DNA from: Pseudoalteromonas sp. H105
GTDB lineage: Bacteria; Pseudomonadota; Gammaproteobacteria; Enterobacterales; Alteromonadaceae
Assembly: GCF_001469215.1 (NCBI RefSeq)
Contig: NZ_LOFH01000005.1
Location: 62,001 to 126,000 of the forward strand
DNA: 64,000 nucleotides
Direction of reading: 5' to 3'
Shown here: one piece after another, positions 18,977-27,427 of the stretch
Numbering within the stretch: the stretch's first letter is position 1
How the letters are laid out: each line of letters starts with the position of its first letter
Notes under the pieces: generated by a model
The model's database searches: none
What the model was told of the DNA's origin: nothing
Seen by the model: the letters and a program-made list of their open reading frames with translations, nothing else
Made by a program: the position numbers and the translations under genes

Positions 18977-19555
18977 ATGATAAAAAATATAATATTTAGT
19001 ACAGCGATTGCTGGTTGTAGTCTCATGGTTAACGCAGAGCCTATGCAAAACAATCAGACTCAAAGTGCTGAACAAAGTTGCAATGACTTCACTAATGTCA
19101 GTATGCGAAAACTGCGCTCAAAAGACATGCTGAATTTATGTCAATTCAAAGGCAAACCATTACTCATTGTTAACACTGCGAGTAATTGCGGTTTCACATC
19201 TCAATTTGAAGGGCTAGAAGCTGTTTACAAGAAATACCAAGACCAAGGATTAGTGGTATTAGGCTTTCCATCTGATGATTTTTTTCAAGAAGAAGACGAT
19301 GAAAAAGATGTCGCTAAGGTTTGCTATATTAATTATGGTGTGACGTTCCCGATGTTTGCAACAAGTGAAGTTCGTGGCAGTGATGCTAACCCAATATTTA
19401 AGCACCTCAATGAGCAAACAAGCTCGCCAAATTGGAATTTTTACAAATATATTGTGTCAGCAGATCGAACTCAAGTTGAGCGTTTTAATAGTAAAACAAA
19501 ACCAAATTCTGATAAATTAACGCAAGCAATTGAGCATGCCATAACAAAGATTTAA
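18977..19555 (+). CDS. Exported glutathione peroxidase family protein
   Basis: 192 aa. The N-terminus MIKNIIFSTAIAGCSLMVNA is a signal sequence: IAGC fits a lipobox at C14 while VNA fits signal peptidase I, so it may be a lipoprotein or periplasmic. The thioredoxin-like domain has the peroxidatic Cys71 (NTASNCGFTSQ), a second Cys116 (VCYINYGVTFPMF) and W153-N154 (WNFYKYIV). The usual PCNQF loop reads PSDDF here, so the catalytic Gln is Asp101, and the QEP loop is acidic (QEEDDEK). Likely a thioredoxin-type peroxidase with altered chemistry. Strong site AAGGAATTG before ATG. Confidence 0.88.
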   Translation: MIKNIIFSTAIAGCSLMVNAEPMQNNQTQSAEQSCNDFTNVSMRKLRSKDMLNLCQFKGKPLLIVNTASNCGFTSQFEGLEAVYKKYQDQGLVVLGFPSDDFFQEEDDEKDVAKVCYINYGVTFPMFATSEVRGSDANPIFKHLNEQTSSPNWNFYKYIVSADRTQVERFNSKTKPNSDKLTQAIEHAITKI

Positions 19556-19647
19556 AATTTATACTAGTACTAACGGTTGAATATAGACTAGACTAGAAAA
19601 CATATAATTTTGTTTGAAAAAACACCACTAATCCACGGGGAGATTTT

Positions 19648-19929
19648 ATGACAGTTGCAAGTGCAAGACATATACTAGTTGATAGCGAAGCACAGTGTTT
19701 AGATTTAAAAGAAAAAATTGAACAGGGTGAAGACTTTGCAGAACTAGCCAAGGCACATTCAAACTGTCCATCTGGCCAAGATGGCGGTGCACTGGGAGAG
19801 TTTGGTCCAGGTATGATGGTGCCAGAGTTCGATAAAGTCGTTTTCTCAGCTCCAATTAATCAAGTTCAAGGGCCTGTTCAAACGCAGTTTGGTTTTCACC
19901 TACTCGAAGTAACAAGCCGCACTGACTAA
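19648..19929 (+). CDS. ppiC: Parvulin-type peptidyl-prolyl cis-trans isomerase C
   Basis: 93 aa, a stand-alone PpiC/parvulin domain with no signal peptide. SARHILVDSEAQC, FAELAKAHSNCPSGQDGGALGEFGPGMMVPEFDKVVF and TQFGFHLLEV are all family landmarks, including the active-site Cys/His positions. It catalyses prolyl bond isomerisation in the cytoplasm. Good Shine-Dalgarno GGGGAGATTTT. A terminator follows at 19954-19986. Confidence 0.95.
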   Translation: MTVASARHILVDSEAQCLDLKEKIEQGEDFAELAKAHSNCPSGQDGGALGEFGPGMMVPEFDKVVFSAPINQVQGPVQTQFGFHLLEVTSRTD

Positions 19930-19953
19930 AGAAATATTTCCATATAAGCAATC

Positions 19954-19986
19954 AAAGCCACATTTACTTTAAGTGATTGTGGCTTT
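19954..19986 (+). terminator. Intrinsic terminator after ppiC
   Basis: A 9-bp stem AAAGCCACA/TGTGGCTTT (19954-19962, 19978-19986) followed by ATTTTTAAT. Confidence 0.8.
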
Positions 19987-20417
19987 ATTTTTAATAATAA
20001 AAAATATAACTCATTCGCTCTACATTTTTTCTCGGATAGCCGTATTCACATGTAATTATTACGTCACAACCTTGTTTTAGCGTTTAATAACTTCGATATA
20101 CTTTCATACATAGTTCGCAAAAAACGGGCTAATAATAATCCTGCCCATAAAACTCTCATTTTAATCGACACCATCCAGACGACTCTGGATTGATAGTACT
20201 ACTCGTTACTTGCTCAAAAAATTACTCAGCGATGACATGGCAGCAATGAAGCGTGCTCATAATTGGGTTTAATGACAATTCCTATGACTTCAGTGCTCGT
20301 TTTAATACAAAAACGAATAAATTACTTTTTAATCTGCAAAACGAACGTATTACTGACACATTGCGCTATTTAAATAGGCACTAACTGATGAGGTATTCAT
20401 TAACTGTGAATAGCGAT
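19987..20417. other. Gene-poor stretch after ppiC
   Basis: About 430 bases with no supportable gene, RNA or promoter. Short open frames here lack starts and family resemblance. The stretch leads into the rearranged copy C repeat. Confidence 0.5.
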
Positions 20418-20638
20418 ATCAGCGTTTGCACAGGCTTAATATCAAGGCGTTACTTTGCAAATTTTAAAAACTAACAACGAAGGGTAAGCCCATGCTAAAC
20501 GCCCTCAGAGGTAAATTAAAAGCGATTTATGCTGGGTTATTGATTTTAACAAGAGAACCACCGCTCTCTAAAATCAACGCTTTGCTTAAATCACTTTGTA
20601 TTACAACTGAAACCCGTATATTGAAGTGGCTTGGGTAT
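20418..20638. repeat. Dispersed MITE-like repeat, copy C, interrupted and lacking its left end
   Basis: 20418-20511 matches the core of copy A (ATCAGCGTTT, GCGTTACTTTGCAA, AACGCCCTCAGAGG). After about 110 extra bases comes TTGAAGTGGCTTGGGTAT (20621-20638), the reverse complement of the copy A left terminus with one mismatch. The inserted part has its own hairpin, TTGATTTTA/TAAAATCAA (20540-20548, 20569-20577). Confidence 0.6.
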
Positions 20639-20686
20639 TCACATCAGTTTATACTGCTTACTTGATTGGATTTGTTTTCGTAAATT

Positions 20687-20751
20687 CGAAGATCTTGCAG
20701 CTTTTAAGGCCCTCACTGATTTTTATCAGTCGTTTGACCTGCAAATCTTCG
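20687..20751 (+). promoter_or_regulatory. Structured leader candidate upstream of the DUF2750 gene
   Basis: Outer stem CGAAGATCTTGCAG (20687-20700) pairs with CTGCAAATCTTCG (20739-20751) with one bulged base. An inner perfect hairpin ACTGAT-TTTT-ATCAGT lies at 20715-20730. It ends 43 nt before the DUF2750 start. It could be a cis-acting RNA element, a protein-binding site or debris from the nearby repeat; the sequence does not decide. Confidence 0.4.
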
Positions 20752-20793
20752 CAAAATAAACCGATCCCCGAACTTAATATAAAGGATAAACAC

Positions 20794-21144
20794 ATGAGCG
20801 AAATCGAAATTGAATCTGAACTAGTTAGTTTTGTCGAAAAAGTACGTCTAAGTGAACAGGTTTGGGCACTTGGTGCAGAAGATGGCGGCTTTGTTGTTTG
20901 CGAATCTAACCAGTTTGAGAACACCGATGTGCTACTCCTGTGGGAAAGTGAAGCTGCGGCAAAAGCGCAATGCAAAGAAGAATGGACTGAATACAGCCCC
21001 GTTGAAATTAACCTAGATGAATTCTTAGATGACTGGGTTGAAGACTTGAAAGAAGATGATGCATTAATTGGCCTTAATTGGAACGATGATCAAGTCTGTG
21101 TTGAAATTGAGCCAGTGGGTCTTGCACGCGCATTGAGTGAATAA
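20794..21144 (+). CDS. DUF2750 family protein
   Basis: 116 aa from ATG at 20794, preceded by AAAGGATAAACAC. The frame continues upstream to 20626, but that part overlaps repeat and hairpin DNA. The sequence SFVEKVRLSEQVWALGAEDGGFVVCESNQFE, a conserved LWESEAAAKAQCKEEWTEYSPVEI, FLDDWVEDLKEDDALIGLNWND and EIEPVGLA is the DUF2750 pattern (single small acidic cytoplasmic domain; several family members follow the same VW.L...G layout). Function unknown. No signal or membrane segment. Confidence 0.82.
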   Translation: MSEIEIESELVSFVEKVRLSEQVWALGAEDGGFVVCESNQFENTDVLLLWESEAAAKAQCKEEWTEYSPVEINLDEFLDDWVEDLKEDDALIGLNWNDDQVCVEIEPVGLARALSE

Positions 21145-21228
21145 CTTTCGTAATGTAAGTTCGCTAGTTTATTTGCTTCGTAAAATTTGCTATAAACTAG
21201 CGCAAATCTTTATTTTCAGGGTATTACG

Positions 21229-21909
21229 TTGAAATCCCATCTTGGTCGGCGTCCATTTTCAGCAATGGAATTACATACCCTTTCCCACGGTTATATCTAT
21301 GGTGATCACCGCCTACCTCGAGAGCAGCCGAAACATTGGCATTTTTGGCTTCCTTTAATAGCCTACTATACTGGGGCATACAGTGACGAAATTGGCCATT
21401 TGCAATTAACCGACATAGTGACTCATGACGGTATTGCATGCTTTAATTTTCACACCCACGGAAAAATAAAACCCCGTATGGTGCCTGTTCACAAAGCCTT
21501 ATTTGAGGCTGGTTTGACAGACTATATTGCATTATTAGAGCAACAAAATGAGACACGTTTATTGTTTGATCTACCTTCAAAGTCAGGGCGGTACAGTGAA
21601 AAAGTACGTATTTGGTTCTCTGGTGAGGGTGAACGCGCTGGCTATTTACAGAAGTGTGATATACCTACCGTTGATCAGCTTGGAATGAAAACCGCGATGA
21701 GCAGCTTACGACTCAACTTTGAGCAGCAAATTCGTATTTTTGCCTTACAAGCAAATTCTAAAGATGCTTTTAATTACTTGATGGGTTTTATTGACTACTC
21801 AGAAGAGACTTTTACTAACACCGAATTGCTGAATTGCGTGTTGCAACAACTACGTAATATTAACCCCCATATTCACTGGAAGCGCTTTACCGCCCGCCTA
21901 AGTGCCTGA
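21229..21909 (+). CDS. Tyrosine-recombinase-like protein lacking catalytic residues
   Basis: 226 aa from TTG at 21229 (AGGGT 9 nt upstream); ATG at 21265 would cut into the domain. RRPFSAMELHTL and HWHFWLPLIAYYTGAYSDEIGHLQLTDI align with the catalytic domain of phage-type integrases (PF..EL, FWLPLLALYTGARLNEL..L...DI), and KIKPRMVPVH with their beta-hairpin. The first catalytic Arg (GAR) is Tyr (GAY), the HxxR box is SSLR, the later G-H is G-F, and no nucleophilic Tyr is evident. There is no N-terminal core-binding domain. Probably a non-recombining derivative, perhaps with a new DNA-binding role. The intact long frame argues against simple decay. Confidence 0.6.
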   Translation: MKSHLGRRPFSAMELHTLSHGYIYGDHRLPREQPKHWHFWLPLIAYYTGAYSDEIGHLQLTDIVTHDGIACFNFHTHGKIKPRMVPVHKALFEAGLTDYIALLEQQNETRLLFDLPSKSGRYSEKVRIWFSGEGERAGYLQKCDIPTVDQLGMKTAMSSLRLNFEQQIRIFALQANSKDAFNYLMGFIDYSEETFTNTELLNCVLQQLRNINPHIHWKRFTARLSA

Positions 21910-21959
21910 CAAACTTTGTTACTAACTAGTTCAACACTCTGAACTTGAAAACTGCTAGG

Positions 21960-22110
21960 ATATACACCCAAATCACCTCAATATGCAGAATTCAGCGTTT
22001 CACATTAGCTTACTCAAGCGTTACTTTACAACAATGGCGGTCTCTTTTAAAAGTAACAACAATGAGCGTAAGCCCCAGTAAAACGTCCAAGAGGTTGGTT
22101 TGGCTATAGT
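21960..22110. repeat. Dispersed MITE-like hairpin repeat, copy B
   Basis: About 151 bp related to copy A: left end ATATACACCCAAATCACCTCA, core TTCAGCGTTTCAC and GCGTTACTTTACAACAATGGC, right end AAGAGGTTGGTTTGGCTATAG. It has diverged from A at many positions but keeps the nested inverted structure. It sits in the promoter region of the M1 aminopeptidase gene. Confidence 0.7.
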
Positions 22111-22157
22111 TAATCACAACAATATAAATTCTAACAAGAAAAGTTTCAGGGAACCCT

Positions 22158-24728
22158 ATGTTCATAAAAAGCCTACTTACGCTCAGCGTTGCTTTAGCCG
22201 TTAACGCCGCGCAAGCAAACGAATACGTTATTGAAAAACTCGCTAAACCTAATTCTCAACAGGTGTCACTGACTCTTGACCCTGCGCAGGATAATTTTAG
22301 TGGTAGCACACAGATACAACTTGAAGTGCTAAAGCCGACAAAATACATAGAGTTGAATGGCGTTGATTACGCAACCCAAATGGCGCAATTGCTCGGTGAA
22401 GAAAACTGTGATTTAAGTGCTGAGATGCTAAAAACGGGCAAAGTAAAGTTTGTCTGTGAGCATAAAATACAACCAGGTAAGTACACCTTAAAAATTGATT
22501 TTACAGCCCCTTATAATCGTAAAAGTGTGGGGTTATATAAAACTCTTGATCAAGGTACGCCTTACTTATTTACACAATTTGAAATGAGTGATGCACGTCG
22601 CGCTTTCCCTGTATTTGATGAGCCAAGTTATAAAATTCCATTTCAGTTAACAATCACTGCACCAAGTTCGCAAAAAGTGTATGCCAATACACCTGAGCTA
22701 AAAACCACGGTTAAGGGTGATATGACAACCCACTTTTTTGATAAAACGCCCCCTATCCCTTCTTACTTAGTGGCAATGGCGGTGGGCCCTTTTGAAGAAA
22801 GTGAAATCAAAGGGATGCCAATTCCTGGCCGTGTAATTACACCGCAGGGGAAAATTCACTTAGCCAAATACGCTGAACAAAATATGCCTCGTGTCCTTGC
22901 TGCACTAGAGGATTACTTTGGCATTCCTTACGTTTACAAAAAATTAGATTCAGTAGCAGTACCTGAATTCCCGTTTGGCGCAATGGAAAACTCAGGGCTG
23001 GTAACTTATCGTGAAGATATCCTTCTGGTTGATATTGCGACTGCCACACAAAGAAAAAAACAACAGAACGTTTCAATCATAGCTCATGAACTGGCACACC
23101 AATGGTACGGTAACTTAGTCACCATGAAATGGTGGAATGACTTATGGCTTAATGAAGCATTTGCAAGCTGGATGGCTGCTAAAATAACAAAGCAATTAAA
23201 CCCTGAGTTTGAGTCTCACTTAGACTTACCACAAAATCGAGTGATGGCGCTAGATGCCCGCTTAAGCACTAAACCTATTCGTAAGCCAATTAAAACTGAA
23301 GCTGACATCATGGACGGTTTAGGCCTTGCTTATAGTAAAGGCAGCGCAGTACTTTCAATGGTTGAAAACTGGATTGGCGAGGAAGCTTTCCAAAAAGGGA
23401 TTCAAACTTATTTGAAGAAGTTTTCTTATAAAAATGCAGAAGCGGCTGACCTATGGCAAGCCTTGGGTGATGCATCAAATAAAGATGTAGCAGGTGTTTT
23501 GAAATCGTTCATTGAGCAATCTTCATTTCCACTCATAGAAATAAGCCAACAAGGTCAAACGATTACAATAAACCAAAGTCGTTTCACTAATGCCGGTGTT
23601 AATGCACCTACGCAGTTATGGAACGTGCCTGTTGCAATTAAGTATGGTGCAGGCGATAAAGTCAAAACAGCCAATATATTACTCAACCAAGAAACACAAA
23701 AAGTAGAGTTAGATTTTGTTCCGCAATGGATTTACCCAGATCAAGGTGCTTTAGGCTATTACCGCTGGGTGATGGACGATAAGCAATTTGCTTCTTTAAT
23801 TGATAATGCAGCCGCGCAATTAACGGTGCGCGAACGCCTTGCTTTATTATCTGCAGCGGATGCACTTTTAGATGCTGGTGTAATTTCTGCTGCACACTTA
23901 ATGCAAACACTTGAAACTTTTGTCAGTGACAAACACCCACGCGTAGCAAGTACTGCTTTGGGGTATTTAGCATCGCAAAAACGAACGTTTGAAGATGACA
24001 GTAATAAAGCCCTGTGGCCTGCCTTTATCCGTAAAAGTATTACTCCAGCAGCTAAACAGTACGGCTTAACAGCTAAAGTGAATGAGGATGCAGCGATTGC
24101 TCAATTACGCGCACAAGTTGTTTCACGTCTTGGTTTTGATGGTGAAGATCAAAATGTAATAAACACTGCAAAAGCGCAAGCACAGGTTTATTTAAACAAT
24201 CCTGAAAAAGTAGACCCTTACTTAGCCTCTACCTATTTAAACTTAGCGGCATTTCATGGTGATAAAAACCTTTTAGACGCCTACATAAAGACCTTTAAAA
24301 CCACCAAAGACCCACAAGTGCGAACTAAAATGCTTGCTGCGATGAGCTATTTTGGCAACCCTGAACTACAAACTATGGTGCTTAATTACAGTTTAACGGA
24401 TGATGTAACTGCATCTGACATGCGTACAATTATGTCTGGTCAAAAGTACACGAGCGCCCGCGACGCACTCTTTATTGAATGGATATATGCAAACTACGAC
24501 AAAGTAGTTGCTAATTTACCGCCGTTCTTTGTGCCTAACCTCCCGTATTTTACAACGTCAGGATGTGATGCAAGTAGCTTAAAGAAAACCAACACATTCT
24601 TTAATGATAAAATTGCTGATGTGCCAGGTTATGCGCGAACATTAAGTAAACTATCAGAAAGTGTGGACAATTGCATAACGCTTAAAAAGCGAGAGCTGGC
24701 TTCAGTTAACAGCTTTTTAAAACGTTAA
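22158..24728 (+). CDS. Exported M1 family zinc aminopeptidase
   Basis: 856 aa with a signal peptide (MFIKSLLTLSVALAVNAAQA|NE). The M1 core has FGAMENSGLV (about 273-282, substrate N-terminus recognition) and HELAHQW with NEAF about 18 residues later (about 310-334), giving the HExxH-x18-E zinc site. The last 350 residues form an ERAP1_C-like helical-repeat domain (YPDQGALGYYRWVMD starts it). It releases N-terminal residues from peptides in the periplasm, a likely nutrient role for a marine heterotroph. Site CAGGGAACCCT before ATG. Monocistronic, with a terminator after. Confidence 0.95.
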   Translation: MFIKSLLTLSVALAVNAAQANEYVIEKLAKPNSQQVSLTLDPAQDNFSGSTQIQLEVLKPTKYIELNGVDYATQMAQLLGEENCDLSAEMLKTGKVKFVCEHKIQPGKYTLKIDFTAPYNRKSVGLYKTLDQGTPYLFTQFEMSDARRAFPVFDEPSYKIPFQLTITAPSSQKVYANTPELKTTVKGDMTTHFFDKTPPIPSYLVAMAVGPFEESEIKGMPIPGRVITPQGKIHLAKYAEQNMPRVLAALEDYFGIPYVYKKLDSVAVPEFPFGAMENSGLVTYREDILLVDIATATQRKKQQNVSIIAHELAHQWYGNLVTMKWWNDLWLNEAFASWMAAKITKQLNPEFESHLDLPQNRVMALDARLSTKPIRKPIKTEADIMDGLGLAYSKGSAVLSMVENWIGEEAFQKGIQTYLKKFSYKNAEAADLWQALGDASNKDVAGVLKSFIEQSSFPLIEISQQGQTITINQSRFTNAGVNAPTQLWNVPVAIKYGAGDKVKTANILLNQETQKVELDFVPQWIYPDQGALGYYRWVMDDKQFASLIDNAAAQLTVRERLALLSAADALLDAGVISAAHLMQTLETFVSDKHPRVASTALGYLASQKRTFEDDSNKALWPAFIRKSITPAAKQYGLTAKVNEDAAIAQLRAQVVSRLGFDGEDQNVINTAKAQAQVYLNNPEKVDPYLASTYLNLAAFHGDKNLLDAYIKTFKTTKDPQVRTKMLAAMSYFGNPELQTMVLNYSLTDDVTASDMRTIMSGQKYTSARDALFIEWIYANYDKVVANLPPFFVPNLPYFTTSGCDASSLKKTNTFFNDKIADVPGYARTLSKLSESVDNCITLKKRELASVNSFLKR

Positions 24729-24749
24729 CAGCGCTATACCTTTATAATA

Positions 24750-24780
24750 AAAAACGGCAAGTGTTTAGCTTGCCGTTTTT
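24750..24780. terminator. Bidirectional intrinsic terminator
   Basis: A 12-bp stem AAAAACGGCAAG/CTTGCCGTTTTT (24750-24761, 24769-24780), loop TGTTTAG, between the convergent aminopeptidase and the 24807-25172 gene; A and T runs on both sides serve both directions. Confidence 0.88.
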
Positions 24781-24806
24781 TTATAGCCAACACATCGTAT
24801 ATTTAG

Positions 24807-25172
24807 CTATCCATTAATAATTTTAACTAGCTGAGTGATAAAAGATGTAGCGCCCTCAACACTTGTCATTTTAAATCCAATACCATAATGAATAGGGTTT
24901 GCACTCTTAAAGATACGTGTTGGAAAACGCGTCATTTCACTACTATGGAAAAAGCCCGCGATGCGGCTTACCCCATCAATTGCATTAAAATCATCGCTGA
25001 ATACTTCAAGAGCTGGACGTAACACTAGTTTTGCTTGTCCACCTTCAACATGCAAATAAATCGCCTCTTTTGAATTTGGTAACATGTATTCAGAGATGTT
25101 TTTTATTTTGAAGTTACTGCGACATGCTAATGCAACAAGTTGTTCGTGAATCTGCTCAGGTGTAACTGTCAT
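24807..25172 (-). CDS. Small conserved-looking cytoplasmic protein of unknown function
   Basis: 121 aa. I do not recognise the family. No signal peptide or membrane segment. It begins with a helix (TPEQIHEQLVALACRS), followed by an alternating pattern (FKIKNISEYMLP, EAIYLHVEGGQAKLVLRP) and a central FNAIDGVSRIAGFFHSSEMTRFP segment that looks like a small alpha/beta fold with a conserved Gly/Arg patch. ATG preceded by AAAGGATAACC, a good ribosome site. Convergent with the aminopeptidase; its likely promoter is in 25173-25242. Confidence 0.75.
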   Translation of the reverse strand: MTVTPEQIHEQLVALACRSNFKIKNISEYMLPNSKEAIYLHVEGGQAKLVLRPALEVFSDDFNAIDGVSRIAGFFHSSEMTRFPTRIFKSANPIHYGIGFKMTSVEGATSFITQLVKIING

Positions 25173-25242
25173 GGTTATCCTTTATTCTCAATAGATTATT
25201 GGCTGTCAGTTATTTTACAACTCGAGGTTGAAAACCCCTAAG

Positions 25243-26106
25243 CTACTTGCTGCATACAAATGCAAGCTGCTCATTATTATAACTTAAACGGGTGATCTGT
25301 GTGCTGCAATAAGGCGTCAAGTCAAGCCATAAAGACACGCTACCCGGCTCACTAATGCTGCGCTTGTAAATACGGTTATGAAGTGAGTAAATAACGACAT
25401 CATCATTAATAAATGCATAATATTGCACATTCTCAGGTAAACGAAATATATCGCTGACAGCCTGAGTACTCGGGGAGTAGCTGGCTAGCCAATTCTTACC
25501 TTCTTTGTTGTAGCTAAAAGTAAACGCAGACAATGTTGTATTAAACGTAAGTGTTCGACCTATATCTTTGGCAACTACGTTACCTTTTGCAGCTGCCACT
25601 TTGGTGTATTGTAGTGTATGTGGTTCACCTAATATAAACATGACCACATCATTATCACGCCCCCATGCATGGTAACCAACGGGCTCTATCCATTCAAAAA
25701 TACGGCGTGGCTGTTCGTTTGACTCAAGCGGGTATTGCCACAACTTTTGCTGACCACTCGCTTCCACCACAATCGCGGATAATGCATCGCCTGAAGGGGT
25801 TAAAGTAGGCGAATATTCGCTAACAGCACTGTTCGTGAGGTTATAACTTTGCTGGTCCGCAAAACTGTAAAATACCAAGTCCGTTTGACTTAACGTCTGC
25901 TCTTGCACTTCTTGTGTGAAGTAAATGCCTTTTTCTGTCAGCAAAGGCTGATTATTATAACGATCTCCCGATGTAATTCGGCTTACCTGTAAACCATATT
26001 CAGTATTTAATGTGGCGAGTAAAATTTCACTTTTGGGCATCGCACTGCTTGCAAAAAATGGTAGTAACAAAGCCGTAATGGCAAATCCTTGTCGTATTAA
26101 AGTCAA
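25243..26106 (-). CDS. Exported WD40-like/TolB-type beta-propeller protein
   Basis: 287 aa. N-terminal signal peptide (MTLIRQGFAITALLLPFFASSAMP, cleavage after SSA). The mature part has repeating beta strands of TolB/PD40 type: YFTQEVQEQTLSQTDLVFYSFADQQSYNLT, EYSPTLTPSGDALSAIVV, KLWQYPLESNEQPRRIFEW and later units. Probably one periplasmic propeller of four to five blades with a late Cys pair (YCSTQ, FVCSK). Partner and substrate are unknown. Some related proteins accompany Xaa-Pro peptidases, which are not seen here. Confidence 0.75.
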   Translation of the reverse strand: MTLIRQGFAITALLLPFFASSAMPKSEILLATLNTEYGLQVSRITSGDRYNNQPLLTEKGIYFTQEVQEQTLSQTDLVFYSFADQQSYNLTNSAVSEYSPTLTPSGDALSAIVVEASGQQKLWQYPLESNEQPRRIFEWIEPVGYHAWGRDNDVVMFILGEPHTLQYTKVAAAKGNVVAKDIGRTLTFNTTLSAFTFSYNKEGKNWLASYSPSTQAVSDIFRLPENVQYYAFINDDVVIYSLHNRIYKRSISEPGSVSLWLDLTPYCSTQITRLSYNNEQLAFVCSK

Positions 26107-26413
26107 TTTGATCTATCTCTATGGTTATTATTCTGGCTATATCATAGCGCTATTTTGAATGGATCCCCAAATCTGTTCTCTATCTCTATTTTTAACGAAC
26201 TATATAAGCATCCTCAAACCTAAAAAACACTTCAGTATTACTAAAGATTAATTTAACTAGTTTTACAAATAGCTATTTACTCATAAAGAGTAAGGGTTTA
26301 AATCGGCAGTTTCGCTTTCTATAACGTAATCACTCGTTGTCATTGTTTAACAAAAAACAATTTTTTTACTGTGCTTAAACGTTGTATATTTCACTAACCT
26401 AGATAGATGCTAC
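26107..26413. other. AT-rich intergenic region upstream of prkB
   Basis: About 300 bases between divergent genes. No gene seen. An AT-rich hairpin followed by T residues (ATTGTTT...AAACAAT, about 26342-26361) is the only structure; it is weak. Confidence 0.5.
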
Positions 26414-26443
26414 TTGACCTACCCCCTTGCTACACTTTATAAC
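26414..26443 (+). promoter_or_regulatory. Predicted promoter of prkB
   Basis: TTGACC (26414-26419), 18-nt spacer, TATAAC (26438-26443), about 28 nt before the prkB start. Confidence 0.45.
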
Positions 26444-26471
26444 TAGTGTGCTACCTAAAACGAGAGTAACT

Positions 26472-27371
26472 ATGTCAGCTAAACACCCTATCATTGCAAT
26501 TACTGGTTCATCAGGCGCAGGCACTACAACGACGACGAACGCAGTAAAGCATATTTTCCGCAGCTTGAATATTGCAGCAGCTTTTATTGAAGGCGACAGC
26601 TTTCATCGCTACACCCGCCCAGAAATGGATAAAAAAGTACGCGAAGCACAGCAAGAAGGAAAACATATTAGTTACTTTGGCCGTGAAGCAAATGATTTTG
26701 GAGCGCTAGAAGATCTATTTAGTAACTATGGCGAAACAGGTGCAGGTAAGCTACGTCGATACTTACATACCTTTGATGAAGCGGTACCGTATAATCAGTT
26801 ACCTGGTACTTTTACGCCATGGCAAGATCTGGAAAACAATACAGATATTTTATTCTATGAAGGTTTGCATGGAGGGGTTGTGGATGAAGATCACGACGTC
26901 GCTAAACATGTTGATTTACTTATTGGCATGGTGCCTATTATTAACCTTGAGTGGATCCAAAAACTAATTAGAGACACCTCAGAACGCGGTCATTCTCGTG
27001 AAGCCGTAATGGGGTCTATTGTGCGCAGTATGGATGATTATATCAATCACATTACCCCTCAGTTTTCTCGCACTCATATCAACTTTCAACGGGTGCCCAC
27101 TGTTGATACCTCAAATCCTTTTAGTGCTAAAGATATTCCTTCATTGGATGAGAGCTTTGTGGTTATTCGTTTTCGCGGTATTGAAGACGTTGACTTCCCT
27201 TATTATCTACAAATGATTGAAGGTAGTTTTATGTCGAGAATTAATACCTTGGTTGTACCAGGCGGTAAGATGGGGCTCGCCATGGAGTTAGTATTAACCC
27301 CACTCATTAAAGATATCATCTTAAAAAAACGCGCCCTTGCAGACTTATCACCCATTGATATTCCTATTTAA
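26472..27371 (+). CDS. prkB: Phosphoribulokinase/uridine kinase family protein PrkB
   Basis: 299 aa from ATG at 26472 (GAGAGTAAC upstream); an upstream in-frame ATG at 26427 lies on the promoter region and is unlikely. The P-loop is ITGSSGAGTTTTT, where Thr replaces the usual Lys as in E. coli PrkB, followed by IEGDSFHRYTRPEMD and FYEGLHGG. It resembles phosphoribulokinase, but the window shows no Calvin-cycle genes; in heterotrophic gammaproteobacteria the real substrate is uncertain. Single gene on the plus strand upstream of yjjX-yjjG. Confidence 0.9.
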   Translation: MSAKHPIIAITGSSGAGTTTTTNAVKHIFRSLNIAAAFIEGDSFHRYTRPEMDKKVREAQQEGKHISYFGREANDFGALEDLFSNYGETGAGKLRRYLHTFDEAVPYNQLPGTFTPWQDLENNTDILFYEGLHGGVVDEDHDVAKHVDLLIGMVPIINLEWIQKLIRDTSERGHSREAVMGSIVRSMDDYINHITPQFSRTHINFQRVPTVDTSNPFSAKDIPSLDESFVVIRFRGIEDVDFPYYLQMIEGSFMSRINTLVVPGGKMGLAMELVLTPLIKDIILKKRALADLSPIDIPI

Positions 27372-27427
27372 AATATACTTTTAAGTTATATGCGATACAC
27401 TACCGCTTTGTGATGAAGGAGTAGTGT

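Noticed and set aside
20190-20273. Short stretch reading TTRYLLKKLLSDDMAAMKRAHNWV
   Set aside because: Looks protein-like but is only about 25 codons, lacks a start and cannot be extended on either side; could be chance or a tiny gene remnant.
26472-27371. prkB as evidence for carbon fixation
   Set aside because: The Thr-type P-loop matches the PrkB of heterotrophic gammaproteobacteria, and no RuBisCO or other Calvin-cycle gene is present.
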